Made by a program: the position numbers and the translations under genes
Shown here: positions 36,624 through 49,785 of the stretch, piece by piece
Numbering within the stretch: the first letter of the stretch is position 1
Layout of the letters: every line of letters starts with the position of its first letter
From: Climacium dendroides
Lineage: Eukaryota > Streptophyta > Bryopsida > Hypnales > Climaciaceae
Direction of reading: 5' to 3'
NCBI GenBank assembly: GCA_950106755.1
Contig: OX467084.1
Location: 38,815,213-38,879,212, forward strand
DNA: 64,000 nt
Notes under the pieces: model-generated
What the model saw: only the letters and a program-made list of their open reading frames with translations
What the model was told of the DNA's origin: nothing
Database searches by the model: none

Positions 36624-36909
36624 CACTATTAAAAAGATTTAAATTTTTTGTTGATTTGGTCGCATTCATTTGGTTCACTTTTCTATTGATTTCTATCTAA
36701 ATCAACAAATCACTCTTCAAATCAATAGAAAAGTAAATCAAATCTATGCAACCAAATCTCAGGAGGTGCATATTTTTTCATTTAATTTTACTTAAAATTC
36801 AAAAAGTATATAGGGGGTCCAAAGTTTTGTTTGCACATGATTTTTAATAAACACTCTAAGTAGCCCCTCCGAGAACCAAATCAATAAAAAAAAACTGAAT
36901 TTTTTAGTA
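36624..36909. mobile_element. Nested CACTA-type MITE (TTGATTTGGTCGCAT family)
   Basis: The inverted arms are about 75 bp, starting CACTATTAAAAAGATTTAAA, with TTTTTTAGTA at the right. The arm core (TTGTTGATTTGGTCGCATTC) relates it to the MITEs at 23256 and 23573. I cannot see a clean 3-bp duplication. It lies inside the CACTA element 35847-37217 and is itself split by 36759-36874. Confidence 0.7.
36759..36874. mobile_element. Third-level nested short transposon, 116 bp
   Basis: The ends are TCAGGAGGTGCAT and CCCCTCCGAGA, flanked by ACCAAATC on both sides (36751-36758 and 36875-36882; the match can be read as 9 bp, AACCAAATC). When it is removed, the two MITE arms pair again. The ends resemble those of the element at 3021-3608, so it is probably a deletion derivative of that family. 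Confidence 0.75.
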
Positions 36910-37220
36910 TTGTAGAAAATGACTAAGAAACAACTAGTGTATAACAAGAAAGCGATCTAAAAACGACTAAAAAGCGACTAAGAAACAATTGTGGTCATTT
37001 TACAATTGCAATCTTTTCCTAATTATTTTCTAATCGTTTTTTGCAACTATAGATTGACTAATTTGCGACTAAAATAATGTATCAATGGAGTAAAACAACA
37101 ACATAAAACAATTACTTTTGATTTGGTGCTAATAGAGAAGTTTTACAGTTGCAGGATAGTTGTATAGGACACTAGTTGCATGGTAGCCGATTGTGTTGAA
37201 CACGGTTTTTTTTAGTGGAT

Positions 37221-39175
37221 GGGCTTGTCATTTGCTATAACTTTTGAAACATCAACCCAATGAACTTGAAATTTTTATTAGAGATAGTTGTTTAAATTGT
37301 TATCATGTTAAAAAGTCAATTTTGCTAAATAATTTATTACACTTTGAGGTGTAGAGGGTTTTAGTATTGCCTGGGAATACCCAAAATTAAAGATTTAGAT
37401 CTAAATTATTTATGGTCTATTTCCAAAGTAGGTGGGTATGTTCCTACCAAAGGATATCTAAAAATATATTATTATATGCCTTCCACATTCATGCAAATTG
37501 AGCTCTTTAGTGTGCCACTTGCAACACCAACTAAAACCAATCACAAGTTTTAGAACTTGGTGTAGGTGATTGTTATGTTTTTTTGAGCTTGGAATCACTA
37601 CATCACACCAATTTAATAAAATTGACTCATACTAGAAGTCATTACTCATGGAGTGGAATAATCCCAAGTGATTACTTTTCTATGAAATAGAAGTATTCAA
37701 TCAATCCACTTTGATTGAAATGTCAATTAAAATTGAAATGAAAGACATATGTAGATATGGATTATATGAGGGATTATAGATGCAATTGAAAATAGTTGAT
37801 AGGTCACTTATGATTTTACCTATATCCTAATTGATATTAGTAATCTACCATCCTAATCCCGTTTGATGAGTTATAATATCACAAGTTCAACATTCTAAAG
37901 GCACCTCTTTCATTTGCTGAAATTACAACTTATTTTGACAAGTATTTATTCACAATTAAGTTCACCTAAACCAACATTTATTAAATCACATCTTAATCAA
38001 CCTCAAACCATTCATAAATAAATGTGAACTTATTGTCATTCTTTGACAATATGATCTAATTGTTTATCCAAAGTATATGACTTCTATACTTTGCAAAAAT
38101 GGATCATGAAAGACTGGCGCAATTGGGAGGGTCTAATAGATGCCACAGTTAACTGATTGATGGCATTGAGTTGATTGATTCTATGATATGTTTGCTAATG
38201 TATCATCTATCATTCAAATTGTCATGTGTATGCTCAAGGTGGAAGCACCCAAAACCAATAGTACATCCAATGGTGTCACTTCTACACATAATAGTCATTT
38301 TAGAACTAGAATGTAGATTGACCATAGATAGCTTATTATTTTCTAACCAAAATGATAATCTATCTATAGTCTACCTAAATTTAGATTTTAAAATCATTAC
38401 TTTACATAGATAGTGACGATGTTGGGTATACTATTGGTGTTGAGTGCTCCTACTATAAGGTATTATTTGCAACTTCTTGCTTGACAAAACCATCCAAAGG
38501 TCAAAGTTTCAAATGCTATCCTTTGTGTGATTATTCAAAAAGATGTTGTGCTTGCAATTGTGAAAAATATCGATAAAATTCCAACCTATTAATTATAACT
38601 TAGATGATGGATGTCTAGACAATACTCTAGGATTAGTAGATTGCAATACATTGAGTTTATAAAGTAACTACATCTAAAATCACACAAATAAGCTTTATAG
38701 AATAATCAATATGATTTAGAATATAAACAATAATTATTGCAAATTGGTGAAGGACTATGAATCAAAATGCAAGTGGTTCCACAATTTTTGAATGCATTGT
38801 GAATTAGTTACAAATTTTCAAAGATGCAAGTGGTTCCACAATTTTTGGATGCATTGTGAATTAGTTACAAATTTTCAAAGATGCAAGATGTAAGATGCTA
38901 AAAGTGTTGTGTAGGTGATGCAAAAATACATTTGATGCACATGAAGACATGACACTAGTAATATCAAAACATGTCATAAAAAAGAAATTAAAAACAATGC
39001 AAAGTATACCCAAAATCAACCACTTGGAAGCATACTAAAAATAGAGATGCACACTACTCAAAATGGAACCTTACGCATGTCCTTGTAATGCGCACCATTT
39101 TGGGAGACTCCTCCCTATTGAGTTTTTCCCTTCAAAAATAGGGGTGGATTTTGAGGAGTACTGTATACCAACTAA
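37221..39175. other. AT-rich DNA downstream of the P450, dispersed repeats
   Basis: 37221-37520 matches 1160-1480. 38630-38940 matches 31913-32150 and contains a 57-bp head-to-tail duplication (38771-38884, 'gtggttccacaatttttg'). No gene recognised; the ORF at 38171-38413 has no support. Confidence 0.5.
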
Positions 39176-42100
39176 TCACAACGCTTGACTACGTATTTTG
39201 ACATGTAAGCCATCAGCCAACAGCAAGGTAGACATTTGGCGATATTTGACAACACAGTCTGGCTCCAACTGGAACTTGAAGAACCGACACAAAAGAGCAA
39301 GACACATCCGTAGCTGCAGCATGGCGGAGTCCCTTCCAAGGCAAATCCGAGGTCCTGCCTGCATTGTCACGTCCACGGCCCACCCCAAGACCGTCATTGA
39401 AGCACACCAAGCAGGAACCAAACTAAGTTACAGGAACAAGGTCCTTGAAAATGCAAAAACGTACTGTGAGGCAACTCAAATCAGGAGCGCAGCTGAGTGT
39501 GGACAATAGAGCATGTAGTTGAGGTCAGAACCCATTCCAGACACAAGTTAATTTGGATAAGCCCATTGCAAGCAACAGTCTTCTTGAATGTGATGAACAT
39601 TTCACAGCAATGAGTCTCATTCCTAAACTTCCGTTTGACTAAAGTGGGTCGTGCTACCTCTCAAGCTCGTCCTCAACTTACCATGCTCTAGATTGACCTG
39701 ATTTAAGTCTCAATATAACGAATATGGACAATTAATTCAAGACTGGTTGGCTTACCTGAAAAGCAGAAAATTTGAAGGGAGATTCAGGCTGGACAACCCC
39801 GTCTACAATCCACCTCTCTGGCTTGAATTCTGTTGCGTCTGGACCCCATAAGGCAGGCATTCGCCCCATTGCATACGGTGCGTACGTAACCAAGTCGCCT
39901 TTCTTTACTGCTGTCCCATCAGGAAGAACGTCATCCGCCGCTGCACTTTTTGCGTCCTGCACACATTCACAAGTCCAGGGGACGGATTTCGGAGTTCAAG
40001 GCTTGTACGTGGTGTAAGAATGGAGCAGTTGATTTGAAAAACAGATTAATTTTTGAAATCTCTGCAAGAGTGCTAGAATTTTAATTGAAGTGGGACAAGA
40101 TTTCGAAAGAAATGACAAAATTACACGTTACTTTGACATTGCAATCTGCGACATTTCCTGATATTCTTTTCTGCGAGTGGACTCTAAACTTTTAGACGCT
40201 GGTCCACAAGATCAAGCACTCCCCAGGTTCTGTATGGAGTCTCAATGAGTCCTAATAATGAGAAGAAATGGAATAAAAGCGGTATCCACTATTCTCCTCG
40301 TTGCAGTTTCTAAATATAACACTCAATTTCCCAAGATCGGCGTACTTCGCCAGCCATGGAGGTTCACCCTAGATTGTGACAAATCTATTGAAATAATATG
40401 AATAATTGAATTCACCAGCATGGTTGAGGATGAAGCACTGCTTGCAGAGTCCCGGGTCTGGGCTACAGATTTGAGTTACCTTGCTAATTGTCTTTCTCAC
40501 CCAACCAAATCCATAACAAAACGTTGAAACTACACGGAATATGCCTAGGCCAAACTGATTGACCTGAACGTACGTTAATTCAATATTGAACAGTTCAATA
40601 TTGTCAGCAAAATAATTCAACATTTTCGGCAAGCTTAATACGTAATATAGAGACCATCCTCACCCATGTATCCCAACACTCCACAGGATACATGACGTTA
40701 GTCAATTAATGTTTGGCTAACTTGAAAGTATATGAGGGTGCACGAGATTGAGGACTTTACCATTGGTACAGCAGGATACAGGCGCAAGGTCTCCATGATG
40801 CACGCATGAAGATAATGCAATTTGAGAAGGCTGTCAAAAGTGAGTAACTCCGAGAACCGTAAAATTCGTTGGTTGAAGTCATCTTCCCCACCTAATGTCT
40901 TGGGCTCAGATTTGCTGTCAGTGATATTCACAGCTTGTAACTCGGTTTCTAGAGCAAGAAGCTCCTGGAAAATTTTGTCACCAACATGAGGGTGCACCGT
41001 GATCATGTACACAAACCATGATAAAGTGACGGCAGTGGTGTCTCTTCCAGCCAATAAAAAATTTAGTAGCGTATCACGAAAGTTCTTGTCTGTGAACTGA
41101 TGCTCTTTTCGTTCCTCGTTCAAGAGCATGAACCTAGAGAAGAGGTCGCTCTTCTGCTGTATGATAGGGCTGTATGTCAGGATGAGAATGATGGAGATTT
41201 TGGAACTTAAATAAGGTAGAACTGTACTCACATGTTTGCAAGTCTCAGCTAGGTGATCCATCACAAACTTCACATCATATACTAACGGGAAGACTCTAGT
41301 CGGCTCTGAAAGAGAAAATCTTGAAAGCAAATCACTGTGCACTTACCGAAGTATGAAGATACTCTTTCCCAAGACCTTTCGTGCTCACGGTCAGCTCCGA
41401 TTTTCTGGCCTTAATGACATTGTACGTGAATTCATTCAACACCTTTGCACTGGCCACCACAGCAGCCTCATTCCCCACTTTGAGAACATGCTGCAGCTTC
41501 CAGAAGGGATTCAGGAACCTTTTGGAAGTGACCTCATTTGTGATATCAAACGCCTTCCCGAACGGCACTTCCGGCAGCCCCGGCTTCAACGTGTCAATCT
41601 CGTGCCCGAACGCTATTTTGAAGATAGAATCCAAAGTAAACCTCATGAACAAGTCCTGTTATGGTAACACCCATTGCAATCATAAATTTTTGTCAGATTG
41701 CTAACTAATTATTTATTTTTTTCATTATTATGCCTTAACCTTGTTTTCTCCTAGTTTTTAAAATTCACAGGTGACCGCCCAAGCTAAGCTCACTCAAAGG
41801 TATGATCGAGAAACTAACCTGCATGTCAAGTGGATGCTGTGTCCTGCAAGCGTTGGTGATGATAAACGCCGCTTTCACGGAGTAATCTCGAAAGATCACA
41901 GTGCTGAAATCTCGCAGCTTTCGCGAAGCAAATTCAAAGCTTGCCGTCTTGCGCTGCTGCTTCCAACTCTCCCCATCCACGTTGAAAATGCCATCTCCCA
42001 GAAATATATCAAAGTTTTCGTGGAATACTTTCCCCTGAATAAATTAGCAACAATTCAACCACGGATTTAACAACGTGGAAACTCGTCTCCGTACACTCAG

Positions 42101-43006
42101 GCAAATAAAGTCACGCAGTGTGACGCAAACGATGCATTCGCAGTTCCAAAGTTGCACACTAAATCCTAAACCACTGTGGAATTGCGTCTATGGACTCTAG
42201 GATTTCTCTAGTGCAACTAGCAAGTTCGAACAATTAGGCGTGACAACGTTGGAAAAAAGTTGAAAACTAAAGAGTCACACTTGCGACACAGTTTATCTCC
42301 TCACAGTATACCAGTGAAACTACCTGAAAAATAAGAACTTGCATCGATCGCTGCTCTATAAATTGCTATTATTGTCACGAATGAGTTAGTCTTAAAATGT
42401 GCAAAAGGCCACTGAAAATGCAGCAAATTCAACCGACTAACCTTCGGGTAGTTCGCAAAGTTGGTCTTGAGGATATATTGCACATTAGCAGGGTCAGCCG
42501 TGAAGATGAAGTTCACATTGGCCGTTTTGCAGCCAAAAGTGAGCCCGTCTCGGAGGAAATAAAACACCGCCCAGTCGTGTAGCTGGTCAAAATTTCGCAG
42601 CATTTCGACCGTCGCCCCTAACAATTGCGATCAAATGTACCAAAATTATATACATCGGAATAAAATTACGAACACGAACCTGATCAAAATCTCAAAATCT
42701 CAACTAATAAACAGAAACAGATATCGAATTTCTTCAGAATCAAAGCATGGCTTCAATATCCAAACTTTAGTCTGCATGCACAACCCAAAGGTTGACGAGG
42801 AGAAATGATTTACACAGAGAGGGATCGAAACAGATGAAGCCAGTGGTACCTAGAATAGGCCATTGCACAGGCCCTTTGCGTCCTCTGTGCAGCACCCAGC
42901 GATCTGCAATCGCCCACAGAAGGTAAGCCAAGACGGTGCTGAAAACGACAGAAACCACCGTGAGGCTGCTCATCCTCTCCACAAGCCATGATCCCCAGTC
43001 TTCCAT
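39176..43006 (-). CDS. CYP704: Cytochrome P450, CYP704 family (long-chain fatty acid omega-hydroxylase), 545 aa
   Basis: Seven exons: 43006-42850, 42617-42442, 42034-41819, 41655-41347, 41156-40761, 39956-39756 and 39358-39176. All introns are GT-AG and frame is kept across all joins. Seen: an N-terminal membrane anchor (about residues 13-34), I-helix A-G-R-D-T-T (322-327), K-helix E-x-x-R (408-411), P-E-R-W (464-467), and the heme loop F-Q-A-G-P-R-I-C-L-G with Cys491. Nothing is missing, and the length is normal for the family. Known: CYP704B enzymes in seed plants and mosses omega-hydroxylate C16-C18 or longer fatty acids in the ER for sporopollenin of pollen or spore walls. Inferred: the same role here. 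The start ATG is the first Met and precedes the anchor directly. A CACTA element ends 313 bp upstream of the ATG. Subfamily assignment is by resemblance only. Confidence 0.92.
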
Positions 43007-43318
43007 TGCCTTGAAAATTACCTGTTACGAAAGCAGTATTCCAGGCAAGTTGTGCAAATTACAGGCAATCAAATCATCTGTCACAGGTATTAACAACGAA
43101 GAAAGAATGCAGCCTGGCTCTGTTGTACGCTCAGTACTGAAGGTTGGACGGAAGTGAAGCTCTAGATGTGAATGTGCTGCCGTGTAGAGGAATTATTTTA
43201 GCATGACTTTATTGATTTTTCGTGGACAACAGCTCTGTGCACGTGGTGTGATTCAGTTTTGGTCCACTCAGCTCCAATGTTTTAGTTTATTCAGGCATGA
43301 ACACCCACAGTCAACTTT

Positions 43319-44112
43319 CACTAGTGCAAAAGGGTGGTTGAAATGACATGTTGAAATGACATTTTTTGAAAAATGTCATTTCCACCATGTTTTGGAGAAA
43401 TGTCATTTCAACCACCCATGTTGAAATGACATTTTTGACATTTTGGTAGATTTTAGAAGAAGAATTGATTCCATTATGTATGTTTCAATCAATAATGAAA
43501 TTAATGTCATTTCAACCAATAAATTTGGTAGATTTTAGAAGAAAACATTATCCCATAACAATTGCCATGGAGAAGACAAGTAGTAGAAATAAATAGTGAG
43601 TAGAGTCTAATCTTAATGCTACATTTCTTCTTCTAAACTATGAGTGTGAAGAAATATACTTATGTTCAAAATCAGATAGATTTAGTGGAGAGATGTACAT
43701 TTTTGTAGGTTTGTAAAATCTACATTTTAAAGATTCAAAATCTAAAATCTACATTTTTATAAGATTCCAAAATCTTAAATCTACATTTTTAAAGATTTCA
43801 AAAACTAAAATCTACATTTTTTTAAGATTTCAAAAACTAAAATCTACATAAGGGTAAGATTTTTAAAAATAAAATCTTCAATTTGGATAGATTTTGAAAT
43901 CTAAAACCTCTTTTTAAATATGATTTCAAAGAGCTAAAATGTACACCATCAGTATGTTTAAATGACATTTTCAAAATGTCATTTAAACCTACATGTTGAT
44001 ATGACATCAAAAAAATGACATTTTAAATGACATTTTGATGTCATTTCAACCAACATTAAGAGAGGTTGAAATGACATCAAAATGTCATTTCAACCACCCT
44101 TTTGCACTAGTG
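43319..44112. mobile_element. Non-autonomous CACTA element, 794 bp, in the P450 upstream region
   Basis: Perfect terminal inverted repeats of at least 31 bp start CACTAGTGCAAAAGGGTGGT. The 3-bp duplication TTT flanks it (43316-43318 and 44113-44115). It contains arrays of 'gttgaaatgacatttt' in both orientations and a tandem run 'atctacattttt.aagattt' at 43680-43900. It sits 313 bp upstream of the P450 start codon and could influence its promoter. Confidence 0.9.
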
Positions 44113-46687
44113 TTTGCCAAATTGCAACACGTACATTCATAGCATTGTTTACTAATCGGACGTAGTCGGACGTAGTAGGGGCCCCTTTTGCATCCTTGAA
44201 AAGGGGACTCAGAAGGAACAAAATTGACCTATATGGCTCCTTTGCCACCCCCAATCCTTGCATTAATTGATAATTCCTCACAAGCATCTAAAGAGGCATA
44301 GTACCTTGAGTTCCTAGCATGGGGAGGACCATTGCTTGGTTATATAATGGTATTTAGGGATCAAAAAGTGTCACAAAAAACTAAATACAAAATACACAAG
44401 ATGTCCACAAACAAATCATGAAAGTTCAACCCTTGCTAAATTTAAAATTTTCACTAGTAATAAATGCATATTATTGTGTATAACATCATAGTATAAACAA
44501 AGTTATCATGCCACTCTAATATTAAAAAATCAACAAACCATAGTTATAAGTCCAAAGTTCATATTGCAAATATATGAATTTTTCTAAATTTTCAACTAGA
44601 GTAGAAATTGCACTTGATATTAAGCTTCATATCATTAGTTGGACTCAAATTAAAAAATTATCATTTTTATGGCTACAATTTACAACAAGAATAAATAGTA
44701 AAAAATGACCAAAAAATACTACAAAAGCAATCCCTAAATCAGGCATCTTCCTCATTAGAAAAGTCAATAATACCATAGTGAGGTACTATTCACTGAAAAT
44801 GTATTCAAGCATCTTAAGCAACTTCCAAAAAATAAATTGAATGAAAAAATATTTTTTTCCATAATGTAGATTTAGGTGAAGTTATTCAATGGACATTTTG
44901 CATCCTTACAAGTGTTTCAAGGCCAAGTGATCCTATTATTTGTTTTTAATTTGCTTCAAGATCGCACTTTAAAAATTCATAACTTATTCATACCATGTCC
45001 AAATAATGCATGCTAAAGTCTACTGGAATCCTCTATCATGGGCCAATAAGATGTATGAATAATATTTTATATTTGATAAAAGCAATTGGATTTAGTTGTA
45101 ATTAGTGACAATCAAGATAGGATGTCCACAAAGTGTCTATTAAAGAATTGAAAATTAATTGGAGGATGGTAGGCTTCTTGAAATTAACTTTTTTATAAAT
45201 TTTCTTTAAATACAAAAAAAAAATTGTCATCTCTAATCCAAATTGTTTCATATTTCCTTAATCTTCTAGGAATGGAATTAGTTATGAGTTTTTGAAGTTG
45301 AAATAACTTATAGCACCCACCTCCTAAAAAGTACTCACTTTGTACATTGTTAGTACAATAAGAAAGCAAAATGTAAGATAGACAAACCCATAACCAATTG
45401 GTCCCCAATCCGCACCCTATATAAGTCCCTTTCAACATTCGTTGGTGAGGTTTTAACTGAACCCTTAATATTTTGAGCATCTATAGGGCCAAGTGGTTGT
45501 TGATTTCAAAATTAACCCTTAAACGCCAAGGCGGACGTTTGGTGTCCAATGGATGATAGAGAATTTTTTAGTATAGGACAAAAGTGCAACTTTTCATCCT
45601 TGAAATTTTGTGTGAAAAGGGGAGATCTTCTACAATACTTTGACTTTCAATGAGTGGTTTTGGATTTTCTTAAACCAATGATTTGCACAATATCAAAATG
45701 AATGATTTTCATGGTCACCAATCTATCATTTAAGGATTAAGGGGACAACTTTGGACATTGACTAGTGTGGCTTTTCTTACAAAGGGGATTGACAATTAAT
45801 CATATCGTTGGATTACGATTTTTGAAGCTCCTCATTCAATGCTCCATAGCTCCATTAACCCTTAAACATTGAACTAGTGGCCATAGAATACAATAATCTA
45901 TGAATAGTACACATGTTTTAAGCTGACTAGAAGAGAAGGCACTATTTCTACACTTTGAATGAAGTTGTGAAAGTCTGCATTGCCTATTGCCCTTACAGAA
46001 ATTGCAAGCAAGGCAATAGGTGCTCTAATACTATCCCAGTGAATTTTCATAACATTTGTTTACTGTTTGTAATATCTAAAAATAGAAAAGCTTTGAAAAA
46101 ACTATATTTGGGCTTGCGTGATGGAACACGTCTCTATCATTGCATTTTTTAAAAATGGATGAAAAATATCCTTCTTACATCCATAGCATAGATTTTTGTC
46201 ATTCATTGTCAAATGTCCGCATCAATGGCATTGGCATTGTCAAGGTAGGGTCAATTACTGGTCACTTTTTTGTTGCAATAGCACTCAAGGCAACCCCACA
46301 GTTGGCTCGCTGAACGGGGTGCCAATCCAAGTTTAGAGTGTCGGTTTGGAGAGCGTGGCCTCAAGACTCCTCCATTGACCCACGGCAGACACACCAAGAG
46401 GGGGCGTCCAGTGAAGTATTCAGTATGAAGTAGTTTTGTAGCTTGAAAATTAAACAATAAGAGATTTACCTTTCAATCCTTTAAGAACTATTTCCCAAGG
46501 TTTCAAGAGTATTTAGTTCTAAATTTCAATTTTTTTTAGAGAGGTGAGAAGATCTTTATATACATATGGTATGGTAAGGGGTAGAACAATCCATGTGGGA
46601 TATGTTAATTAGAATTAGTAAGAGCTCAACCGCTCATTGTGAAATCAAAAGTAGGAGTTGTGTTTGAAGTAGAATTTTAGACCTTAT
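44113..46687. other. AT-rich intergenic DNA
   Basis: No gene recognised. Single copies of the TTAA-CCCTTAAA end motif occur at 45512 and 45855 without a matching inverted end. A GC-richer island at 46240-46420 (minus ORF 46251-46457) has no family I recognise; it may be a retroelement remnant. Confidence 0.45.
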
Positions 46688-46691
46688 TTAA

Positions 46692-47597
46692 TCCCTAAAG
46701 GACCATTGTCCCTTTGGGGGACAAATGGGGTTTGGGATAGGTACCTACAGGCTGAATTTTTATTGAAAATTTTCAAAACTTTCTTATAAGACTGAAAAAT
46801 TGATTAGCTTCATGGGAATATAATTTTTATTCCAATCGGTGCCCAGTAACAAAAGTTATACCTAAATAAGCTCAAAATAGAAGAGCAAGCAGCAAATTAA
46901 ATTTTAATTTTTTTTCAATTTTTTTCTCATAGTTTACATTGTTATCTACTCAGAAAGCTTTGATTCATTCCATTTGGATATGCTATGCAAAAGTTATGGA
47001 TGATCTTGTTTTTTGGGCAATTAGAGCATCTTCTTGAAAAAATTACTTATGGGATTCATTTCTGAAAGCAATTTCTACAATTTTTTTTAAAAAAAAATTC
47101 TACATGGTTGATTTTGCTTGTTAGAAAAATCTCACCATTGGAATTAGTGAATTTTAATTCCATCTTAGAGATATTAATAATTTAGATTTTGCTTCTATCT
47201 TATACCTACTTCTATTTAACAATTTATTTAGGATGAAAATTAAGTTTTTTCTTTGATAATTTTTTTCCTTAGATTTTCAACTTAATTTCCCACTATAAAG
47301 ATTTAAAGCTCACAACTCTACCATGCAAAAAATTTAAGTTAAGAAGGTTCAAAGTAAAAAATTTAGTCCTACAATGTGCAAAAATAACTTATCTTTTTTC
47401 ACTTTAAATGCAAATATCTCAAAATTTGTGTGGTCAAAATTTCTGAAATTTTTTCCACACATTATCATAATAGTTAGGTGTAAGATCCTATGTTTGGATG
47501 TTCAAAAAAAATAATTTTCAAAATTTTTTACTCTTCTCTATAGATATGGCAGTTTTGAGTGTTTTTTGGCAGAGAAAAGGCCTTGGTCCTTTAGGGG
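46692..47597. mobile_element. TTAA-flanked inverted-repeat element (piggyBac-like ends), 906 bp
   Basis: The left end is TCCCTAAAGGACCATTG and the right end, as reverse complement, is CCCCTAAAGGACCAAGG. Both are flanked by TTAA (46688-46691 and 47598-47601). It is non-coding, similar in length and end sequence to 33542-34427. Confidence 0.5.
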
Positions 47598-47601
47598 TTA
47601 A

Positions 47602-49540
47602 GCATAAAAGAAAAACTTTTTTCAAAAAATTTGGAATCAAGAAAAGTTGATAAATGAAGATAAATTTCATCTCCAAAAACTTGTTTGAGATTTAGAACTT
47701 CTAATCAAAAGTTATGAACAAAATTCATAAAGGATGTTAGAAAATGTCAAAAAAAATTCCCTTCCACCCCCTCTATGAATTTTGTCCATAACTTTTGATT
47801 GGGGAATAGAAATCTCAAACAAATTTTTGGAGATGAAATTTAGATTGATTTTTCACATTAAATTAATTCAACATTTTTTGAGAAAAGGTATTCTACTATG
47901 CCTAAATGAGGTCTAAAATTCTACTTAAAACAGAATTTCAAAGTTTTGACAATGAGAGATCAAGCTCTCATCTTCAAATTATCCCAAATCCTTTGAAAAT
48001 TCATCATGAACAATGGATTTCATTATAAAAACAACCTTTCTACACTAGCTTTTCACCAAAGGCCAATAAAATTGTTTCCTCAATTTGCCAACAAAGTCTT
48101 TCTCTTTGGTTATTTGAACAATGACATTGGTATTTGATTCACTTGTACAATGGTAATTGGACATTTATATTTCTCCTATTAGAAATATTATAGCTTGCTA
48201 TGCCTAGCTTGGAGCTTATCTAAGGGCCATATGGTAGTTATTATGTGGAAAACTACACCAAGATGATTTAGCATGGCATGCCTAAGTTGCACCATTTACC
48301 CGTCCCCCCAGAAAATCTTAGCATGGCCCGACATAAATTTATACTTGGCAAATTTGTTGTAGGGTAGAAACTCAACCTGGGCCCAAGCCATGTCTTAGCC
48401 CCTTGGTGCCCTATTGTAGGGTTGCTCTCAGTCAAGGGGAGGGCTTCAACCGGCTATACTGGTGGTTTGCAAATGATTTTAAGGAGCTAGTTCACCTAAC
48501 TTTGACCTTGAATAAGATCTTTTTTGTTATATTATTTTGAGATTTCTTGATGTTTATGGAATGGCCATGAAAAGGCTATTCATATCCTTTCGATCATATA
48601 TTAAATGTATTCTTTCCTACTTTCAAAGACATTGTGCTCTAAAGTCATAATATCAAAAGATCTCAGTATGAATAATACCATGACAAAGTCCAAATTTTTC
48701 CCTATATGTGTAAAAGGGGTAAAATATGGTATGTATATGTTGAGCACAAGAGTATTGTATGTATACGTTAAGCACGTGAATTGCACATACAGGTGCCTTA
48801 CGCAAGAGAAATCCTTACGCAAGAGAAATAGAGGTAGTGTATACAAGTGAATTGTGTACATGCAAGTGAAGTACAAATACTTTACGCAAGGCAAGTCAAG
48901 TGCAGACACTTGAGGTGATGCAAGGCACGCTGCCTATTAATCTATTATGACCACATCAGCCTGCGGAGACGAGCTGACCAACTGTTGCAATGGGGTTTGT
49001 GAGGTGACTTTATTAGTGGATGGTATACAGTGCATGGTATGTCAATGATGTACCTCTTTGTGGAAATAAAGTACTGAAACATTCGTTCAATTGTAGTAAC
49101 ATTCACCCAATTGGGAAAGTTTGGCACTTTTCCAGTTGCTGATTGTTAGCTTGTAGGAATAGGAAGTAGGAAGAAAGACATAAAGGTGGGAGGTCAAACC
49201 AAAATGAGACACCAGCCAATTGAGCTGATGTAAGGTAAGGTAGGTACACCCAAATGTGCCACTGACCTTAAACCGCCATCTATACCATATGTACATCTTC
49301 AAAACCAGTTCTGTACCTATGTGGAGGAAATGCTTTCAGAATCAAACTTTGTTCCTTGATAACTTTTGCATACAGTGTCCAAATGCCACGTTCTCTGGTG
49401 CGTTGGAACCTCCTTTCACTTGCCAACAAGAACATATGAAATTTTTACCAATCCAATACTAAGAAATAGGCTCAGTAGCAATTAGTGGCGGTTTTAGGTG
49501 TACCCACCTTATGTTCAACTGTCCAGACTTTTTTTTTCTT
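47602..49540. other. AT-rich intergenic DNA with an imperfect inverted repeat
   Basis: 47655-47845 forms a hairpin ('atttcatctccaaaaacttg' against 'caaatttttggagatgaaat') without clear target duplication. 48730-48910 has repeated 'tacgcaaggaaa'-type words. ORFs at 48601-48909 are Tyr/Leu-rich and chance-like. Confidence 0.45.
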
Positions 49541-49544
49541 CTTA

Positions 49545-49785
49545 CTAGTGCTAGATTGCACCAGGAAAAAAATAATTGGGCTAAAAAATGGCAAAAATTC
49601 ATGAAGTATTTCACTTGAAAACTTCAAATTAAAAAGAAATCTTGGATGAAATCAGTAGATTGTGGATGAAAATGGTTTTAGAGACATGTGATATGTGCAA
49701 ATGTGGTATTTCCTTTTCAATATTTGGATGAATGCTGAAATTTGGAGCACTACTTTTAATATTTTATATTCCTACTTTGGCATTT
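49545..49785. repeat. Dispersed repeat, copy 2 (first copy 13475-13700)
   Basis: It matches the insertion in the B1 upstream region in the same orientation, with shared ends 'agtgctagattgcacca' and 'gctgaaatttggagcac'. It is non-coding. Confidence 0.65.

Larger units (their letters stand above)
35847..37217. mobile_element. Non-autonomous CACTA element, 1371 bp
   Basis: The left end is CACTAGAAGAAAATGAGGGA and the right end is TTTTTTTTAGTG, flanked by the 3-bp duplication GAT (35844-35846 and 37218-37220). It has the same internal wording as 24935-25988 ('gcaactagtttttgagttgtataggaca' type). Its insertion site is visible because the surrounding repeat is uninterrupted at 1110-1480. It contains two further nested elements. 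Confidence 0.87.

Noticed and set aside
41232..41303. In-frame 72-nt cassette with good splice sites inside P450 intron 4
   Set aside because: Its use would need a 43-nt intron on one side, shorter than plants normally splice, and CYP704 proteins have no matching insert.
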